Of a DNA stretch of 64,000 bases, positions 62,735 to 64,000 are shown one piece after another; positions within the stretch are counted from its first letter, which is position 1, and every line of letters starts with the position of its first letter. A program made the position numbers and the translations under genes. The notes below the pieces were generated by a model, which was not told the DNA's origin, searched no databases, and saw only the letters and a list, made by a program, of their open reading frames with translations. Origin of the DNA: Acidovorax sp. SUPP3334. GTDB lineage: Bacteria; Pseudomonadota; Gammaproteobacteria; Burkholderiales; Burkholderiaceae_C. The stretch spans positions 156,143-220,142 of the forward strand of contig NZ_BQXQ01000001.1 in NCBI RefSeq assembly GCF_030159055.1, read 5' to 3'.

Positions 62735-63787
62735 ATGGCAAGCATTATCAAAACCCCCTCTGGCACCTGGAAAGCCATCATCCGCAAGCGTGGCTTTCCT
62801 CCCACCATCAAGACTTTTCGCGTCAAACGGGACGCTGACGACTGGGCGCGAACGACTGAGGACGAAATGGTGCGCGGCCTGTACATCCGCCGACAGTCCG
62901 CTGATCGCATGACCTTGGCCCAGGCGCTGGAGCGTTACGCAACCGAAGTTACACCGACCAAGAAGCATTGCACCCAGCTCGGTGAGCGATCACATACTGC
63001 CGCTCTGAAGAAGTTTTTTGGTGCGTATTCCATGAGCGCTGTGTCACCCGACCTAGTGGCCAAGTTTCGTGATCAGCGTTTGGTCGACGGCAAGGCCGCC
63101 AACACAGTGCGGCTTGACTTGGCGCTGCTGGGCCATTTGTACACCGTGGCTATGCGTGAATGGGGCGTAGGACTCGTTTACAACCCGGTGCGCCTGGTTC
63201 GTAAACCCGCACCAGGTGCGGCCCGTGACCGGCGCTTGGATGATGGTGAAGAGGCAAGACTGCTAGCTGCAGTGGCCGCGCACAGTAATCCCATGTTGAA
63301 GTGGATTGTGGAATTGGCCATTGAGACGGGCATGCGTCGATCCGAAATAACTTCATTAAAGCTGGAGCATGTGGATATGGAGCGCCGCATCGCAAGGCTT
63401 CTTGACACTAAGAACGGCGAATCAAGAACCGTACCTCTCAGTCGCCGGGCTACCGAGGTGATGTTAGAGGCAATTTCTAACCCCGTGCGCCCTGACGATA
63501 CGCGCCTTATCTTTTTCGGCGAGCCTGGCCGCGATGGCAAACGGAGGCCGTGGCAATATGATCGTGTTTGGCGCCAAATTCTGGCAAAGGAAGGGTTCCA
63601 CAACTTCCACTTCCACGATCTTCGCCACGAGGCTGTAAGCCGCCTTGTTGAGTATGGTTTCAGTGATCAAGAGGTATCTGCTATCAGCGGCCACAAATCT
63701 ATGCAGATGCTGAAGCGCTATACCCATTTGAGAACAGAAGACCTTGTTGCGAAGCTAGACCGAATAAACCAATCGAACTGGAGTTGA
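62735..63787 (+). CDS. Tyrosine recombinase (phage-type integrase)
   Basis: A 350-residue site-specific recombinase. The N-terminal arm-binding part (IKTPSGTWKAIIRKRGFPPT, a short SAM-like start), the core-binding helices around residues 60-150, and the catalytic domain with Arg201 in TGMRRSEI, HDLRHEAV (His294, Arg297), His320 in SGHKSM and the nucleophile Tyr329 in LKRYTHL are all present, so it looks active. The ATG at 62735 has AAGG before it; a GTG at 62717 is possible. It lies behind a tRNA gene, the classical attachment site. The TGA stop is the left end of the IS element, so the last residues may have been changed by that insertion. Confidence 0.88.
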   Translation: MASIIKTPSGTWKAIIRKRGFPPTIKTFRVKRDADDWARTTEDEMVRGLYIRRQSADRMTLAQALERYATEVTPTKKHCTQLGERSHTAALKKFFGAYSMSAVSPDLVAKFRDQRLVDGKAANTVRLDLALLGHLYTVAMREWGVGLVYNPVRLVRKPAPGAARDRRLDDGEEARLLAAVAAHSNPMLKWIVELAIETGMRRSEITSLKLEHVDMERRIARLLDTKNGESRTVPLSRRATEVMLEAISNPVRPDDTRLIFFGEPGRDGKRRPWQYDRVWRQILAKEGFHNFHFHDLRHEAVSRLVEYGFSDQEVSAISGHKSMQMLKRYTHLRTEDLVAKLDRINQSNWS

Positions 63788-64000
63788 CCCACTTTCGTGG
63801 ACGGATACTGGTTTGATTCTCAAACCGTTTTGGGTGTTGTATCGACATGCACGACGGCCTCGTCGACAACATCAAACAAGGCTTCGTTGCTCCTTTCAAA
63901 GTTCAGGGGTGAGAGGTAGCCCAGGCCGCTATGTCGGCGCCGAGGGTTGTACCAGCCTTCAATCCAGGTGAAAACGGCCATTCGGGCATGGGCCTTGCTC
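63783..64000. mobile_element. IS3-family insertion sequence, partial (runs off the window)
   Basis: TGACCCACTTTCGTGGAC near 63785 looks like the terminal inverted repeat of an IS3-type element. The transposase C-terminus lies inside, on the minus strand. The other end and any target-site duplication lie beyond the window. Confidence 0.65.
63820..64000 (-). CDS. IS3-family transposase (OrfB), C-terminal part
   Basis: Only the last 60 codons are in the window; the frame stops at TGA (63820-63822). The visible end, HARMAVFTWIEGWYNPRRRH then SGLGYLSPLNFE, is the hallmark of IS3-family OrfB proteins: the second half of the DDE catalytic domain with the YNxxRRHSxLGYLSP motif. It is followed by an unusual tail (ALFDVVDEAVVHVDTTPKTV). 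The upstream part, where the acidic triad lies, is outside the window. Confidence 0.88.
   Translation of the reverse strand, partial: SKAHARMAVFTWIEGWYNPRRRHSGLGYLSPLNFERSNEALFDVVDEAVVHVDTTPKTV

Overview
The window is high-GC chromosomal DNA from a betaproteobacterium of the family Comamonadaceae, most likely Acidovorax/Paracidovorax or a close relative. The evidence is the gene content and order (mutM / dynamin-like GTPase / mutY; rapZ-recN-nadK facing hrcA; TPR protein-lolB-ispE-tRNA-Gln-prs-rplY-pth), a short beta-proteobacterial H-NS, and a family of short AGCTAT...ATAGCT stem-loop repeats scattered between genes. The genus is an inference from familiarity; nothing was searched.

Layout. 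1-2.9 kb: end of an EamA transporter, a DUF429 protein, a small exported protein, a tautomerase and a divergent LysR regulator. 2.9-12.6 kb: an accessory island with a very large exported multidomain protein (prenyltransferase-like, carboxypeptidase-regulatory-like, CARDB and FG-GAP repeats, C-terminal anchor), translationally coupled to a transglutaminase-fold protein that lacks the catalytic Cys and ends in an AT-rich hydrophobic tail, then a small overlapping membrane-protein ORF. The island ends in a 571-bp repeat of the transglutaminase gene fused to a second copy of the lysR 3' end, so both island edges carry the same 57 bp. 12.7-28 kb: BMP-family binding protein, TauE/SafE permease, LysR regulator, a 1100-residue BKACE-domain protein with a partner flavoprotein, guanine deaminase, dCTP deaminase, small unknowns, YpfJ peptidase, RhlE helicase, ApaH and H-NS. 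28-40 kb: aconitase, two tandem GGDEF-EAL proteins, a flavin monooxygenase and an MFS transporter. 40-47.6 kb: a minus-strand peptide-type ABC transporter operon (two permeases, two ATPases, binding protein) ending in an amidase. 47.9-62.6 kb: housekeeping genes (ferredoxin, pth, rplY, prs, tRNA-Gln, ispE, lolB, TPR protein, mutM, dynamin-like GTPase, mutY, rapZ, recN, nadK, hrcA, tRNA-CAT). 62.7-64 kb: a tyrosine integrase next to the CAT tRNA, then the end of an IS3-family element running off the window.

How genes work together. The housekeeping part holds GO-system DNA repair (mutM, mutY) around a dynamin-like GTPase, ribonucleotide precursor synthesis (prs), translation quality control (pth), lipoprotein sorting (lolB) and stress control (hrcA). 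The two best candidates for something undescribed are the exported giant-protein/pseudo-transglutaminase island, which has the look of a surface system with an exchangeable C-terminal tip, and the enlarged BKACE enzyme paired with an NAD(P)/FAD protein.
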